A DNA stretch of 7,732 bases, taken from Pseudobdellovibrionaceae bacterium (GTDB lineage Bacteria; Bdellovibrionota; Bdellovibrionia; Bdellovibrionales; Bdellovibrionaceae). The stretch lies in contig JACMRP010000389.1 of the NCBI GenBank assembly GCA_014376325.1, positions 1-7,732 on the forward strand, read 5' to 3'. Of this stretch, positions 5,446-7,732 are shown piece by piece. A program made the position numbers and the translations under genes. Position 1 is the stretch's first letter. Every line of letters starts with the position of its first letter. The notes under the pieces are model-generated. The model ran no database searches and was not told the origin of the DNA. It saw only the letters and a list, made by a program, of their open reading frames with translations.

Positions 5446-7732
5446 CTAGACCAACGTATCTTCGATCTCTTTTTTGCTCCATTCATTTGGACGCCGGATA
5501 GATTTTATTTCTCCATCCGCGATCTCTACTATCTGATCGCAGTCTGCAATCGTTCCCAAACGGTGGGCAATGATCAACATCGTTACCCCACTGAACGCTT
5601 CTCTGATCACTCGCTGTAGCAAAGCGTCCGTTTGCACGTCTACGCTCGCGGTTGCTTCATCCATCACGATCACTTTTGCACGATTTAAGAGGGCACGGGC
5701 TAAACACAGCAACTGCCTTTGCCCCTGACTTAGATTCAATCCGCTTTCGGTGATCGGTGAATCCAGTCCAGACTTCAAAGTATTCACGAAGTTCCACATC
5801 GAGGCGTGTTTTAGGGCAGCCAGAATCTCTTCATCGGAGTGATTGCCGTATCGATCCAAGTTATTGCGAATCGTGCCAATAAATAACGTTGGATCTTGCG
5901 GAATGATCGCCAAATTCTCTCTTAATGTTTCGAGCGGCACCGAGGCTATATCGATACCATCGACCCTAATCATGCCGCGCTCCGCTTCGATAAAACGGAA
6001 TAGCGACTGAAAGAAAGTGCTTTTGCCAGATCCCGTTCGCCCGACGATACCGACTCTGCTACCCGGAGCCACCGAAAATGAAATCCCCTTCAGTACTAGC
6101 GGCAAGTGGCTCGCGTATCGGACCTCTAAGTTTTCAACTTCAATCTTCCCTTGTGTTGGCCAGCCCTGTGGTAAGATATCTACGGAAGTTGTTAGAGTGC
6201 TTCTCTCCGAAGGGATGCTTGCAAAGAATTTCAATCTTTCCACCGAGGTCATTCTAGATTCGATGTCCGCAAAGATCCGGATGCCCCAATTTAAAAAACC
6301 CCAGAACGACAATGAATACAAAGTCACTAGTCCCGCCGTCCCCGCATCCATCGCGCCGTAATACGCCGACAATGCCACGCCCACTGTAGTCAAAGTCGAA
6401 ATCACTCCGCCGATCAAAGGAATTCTAGACGAGAACCAACGATTCAGCATGTAATGAGAATAAAACATTCGCTGACTATGCGCGAGTTTGTCGTAAAAGT
6501 TCTTCATGAACCAATCCGTTTTATCAAATCCACGAATGACCACCAGCCCTTGCAAACTTTCTTTGAAATGGGCGTAGCGCGGTGAGCGGCCAATACTGTC
6601 GAAGCGTTTTGCTTCACGGGCGGGCTTCCTGTAGTCTCGTTGAATCTTATAATAAAGAATCATCAACGGTCCGATCGCCAAAAACATTATCGGCATTAAT
6701 CCCAAGATCAACACGACCGACACGATCACTTGCAGAGCGCAGTTTACCGCGGCGCTAAAACTCCACTGCAAATACACGTCGACAGATTCGATGTCCCTAG
6801 AAAACCGCTGTAGTATTCTACCAACTGGAGTTGAATCGAAAAAACGAATAGGTGCGTGCAGAACGCTCCGTAACATTCGGTTGTGCATCGACTGCGCAGA
6901 ACGAATCCCCCGGTTGAGCCAAAAAAGTTGATTCGTCAAATTTCCAGCGAGCACCAGAAGGCCGATTAATCCGTAAATGCCGACCGCAATGATCGCTACC
7001 CGTTCAGACTGATGGTTTGAGTAATAGGACAACCAAGCTTTTTGTGACAGCGGCAGCAATGCCACCAGTGCAGATCCGGTTGCCAGCAGAGCAAGAATCG
7101 CAATCCGCCAAGATCCGTCACCACCCAGCGAACTAATGTAATCCCAATAAACAGATTTTTTAACTGCGCCGACTTCCTTTTCTTCATCCTCCGTCACTCG
7201 AAGGTGGGCATCTTCTTCTGCCGTCGACATATTCACTTCATGCGCTACAACTGACTGTTCACTAATATTTGACGAGTCTTTACCTTGAGCTTTTCCGTGC
7301 TCAGAATAAAAAGCCGCAAACTCTTTGCAGAGAATTTTTATTTGCTCAAAGCTTCCTTGTCCCAGAACCACGCCATTTTCTATATATACAACGCGATCGA
7401 ATTTCGAAAGATGTTCCAATCTATGCGTAACGACCACTCTCGTGATGTCCTTCCACGCTCCGAAAAGCAGCCTTTCGCAAAGTTGGTCTTCGGTATCCGC
7501 ATCCACTGCAGAAAGTGGATCGTCTAGCAAAACAACTTGCGGCTTGCTCAGAAAAGCTCGCGCCAGTGCCACCCGCTGTTTTTGGCCACCGGAAAGATTG
7601 ACTCCTTTTTCGCCGATTTCCGTGCGCAAGCCGCCCTTCCACTGGCGTATATCGCGCGCGAGACAACTATTATGTAACGATTTTCGCACGTCTTCTTTCG
7701 TCACATCGTGGCCGAACTGCAGATTCTCGAGC
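5446..7732 (-). CDS. ABC exporter of ABCC/MRP-like layout, C-terminal part (5' end outside the window)
   Basis: The frame is open to the right edge (visible start LENLQFGHD), so the gene begins beyond it; 761 residues are seen. Residues are counted from the first full codon. The remainder of nucleotide-binding domain 1 has signature LSGGQ (46-50), Walker B VVLLDD (66-71, with D71 where the catalytic Glu normally sits) and H103. An acidic linker follows (about 145-190). The second membrane domain has six predicted helices (about 208-229, 245-265, 325-345, 346-361, 437-459, 464-484) and the ABCC-type motif FFDSTPVGRILQRFSRD near 297. Domain 2 has Walker A GRTGSGKST (564-572), Q612, LSQGQ (667-671), Walker B MDE with E692, and H723. 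It is an inner-membrane ATP-driven exporter; the substrate is unknown. One chain with two unequal ATP sites is typical of eukaryotic ABCC proteins, whereas most bacterial exporters are half-size. The stop is followed by a 197-base gap before the lipoprotein gene. Confidence 0.93.
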   Translation of the reverse strand, partial: LENLQFGHDVTKEDVRKSLHNSCLARDIRQWKGGLRTEIGEKGVNLSGGQKQRVALARAFLSKPQVVLLDDPLSAVDADTEDQLCERLLFGAWKDITRVVVTHRLEHLSKFDRVVYIENGVVLGQGSFEQIKILCKEFAAFYSEHGKAQGKDSSNISEQSVVAHEVNMSTAEEDAHLRVTEDEEKEVGAVKKSVYWDYISSLGGDGSWRIAILALLATGSALVALLPLSQKAWLSYYSNHQSERVAIIAVGIYGLIGLLVLAGNLTNQLFWLNRGIRSAQSMHNRMLRSVLHAPIRFFDSTPVGRILQRFSRDIESVDVYLQWSFSAAVNCALQVIVSVVLILGLMPIMFLAIGPLMILYYKIQRDYRKPAREAKRFDSIGRSPRYAHFKESLQGLVVIRGFDKTDWFMKNFYDKLAHSQRMFYSHYMLNRWFSSRIPLIGGVISTLTTVGVALSAYYGAMDAGTAGLVTLYSLSFWGFLNWGIRIFADIESRMTSVERLKFFASIPSERSTLTTSVDILPQGWPTQGKIEVENLEVRYASHLPLVLKGISFSVAPGSRVGIVGRTGSGKSTFFQSLFRFIEAERGMIRVDGIDIASVPLETLRENLAIIPQDPTLFIGTIRNNLDRYGNHSDEEILAALKHASMWNFVNTLKSGLDSPITESGLNLSQGQRQLLCLARALLNRAKVIVMDEATASVDVQTDALLQRVIREAFSGVTMLIIAHRLGTIADCDQIVEIADGEIKSIRRPNEWSKKEIEDTLV

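Noticed and set aside
7702..7704. GTG as the start of the ABC transporter
   Set aside because: The frame continues upstream to the window edge with ABC-like residues (ENLQFG), and this GTG would begin in the middle of nucleotide-binding domain 1.
5446..7732. Two separate bacterial half-transporters joined by a sequencing error
   Set aside because: One uninterrupted frame covers both nucleotide-binding domains, the linker is of ABCC type, and the asymmetry of the ATP sites is the expected ABCC pattern.
1..7732. Defence system, CRISPR array, prophage or insertion sequence
   Set aside because: No repeat-spacer pattern, transposase, integrase, terminal inverted repeats or nuclease/defence domain was seen.

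Overview
The window holds three complete protein genes and two that run off its ends, separated by two short regulatory gaps. No rRNA, tRNA, CRISPR array or insertion sequence was recognised. The base composition is moderate. The gene content and the 'FQNC' type signal peptide of one exported protein resemble predatory or free-living Bdellovibrio-like bacteria (Bdellovibrionota). That placement is an inference from general familiarity, not from a search.

Left part (1-2999, minus strand): topA, encoding DNA topoisomerase I, is followed after only 3 bases by the start of a second gene. That gene encodes an exported protein, is cut by the left edge, and is probably co-transcribed with topA. This TopA has glycine/aromatic C-terminal repeats and a long lysine-rich tail instead of zinc fingers.

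Middle (3000-3935): a 162-base divergent intergenic region separates topA from a plus-strand HAD-superfamily (IIB type) phosphatase. It contains a consensus -10 box very close to the phosphatase start codon and several short inverted and direct repeats. The phosphatase gene converges on the next gene and their stop codons overlap. A hairpin followed by a T run, in the minus-strand sense, lies inside the 3' end of the phosphatase gene and probably terminates the opposing transcript.

Right part (3932-7732, minus strand): a 438-residue exported, probably lipid-anchored protein of unrecognised family carries a duplicated four-cysteine module. A 197-base gap with AT-rich palindromes and a hairpin lies upstream of it. 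Beyond that is the C-terminal part of a large ABC exporter with the eukaryote-like ABCC/MRP layout: two nucleotide-binding domains on one chain, asymmetric, with a second six-helix membrane domain between them. Its N-terminal part lies outside the window.

Apart from topA and its downstream gene, the genes do not look like one pathway. The HAD gene, the lipoprotein and the transporter appear to be separate transcription units. No defence or mobile system is evident. The most unusual items are the duplicated-module lipoprotein, the full-length ABCC-like transporter in what looks like a bacterium, and the terminator embedded in a convergent coding sequence.
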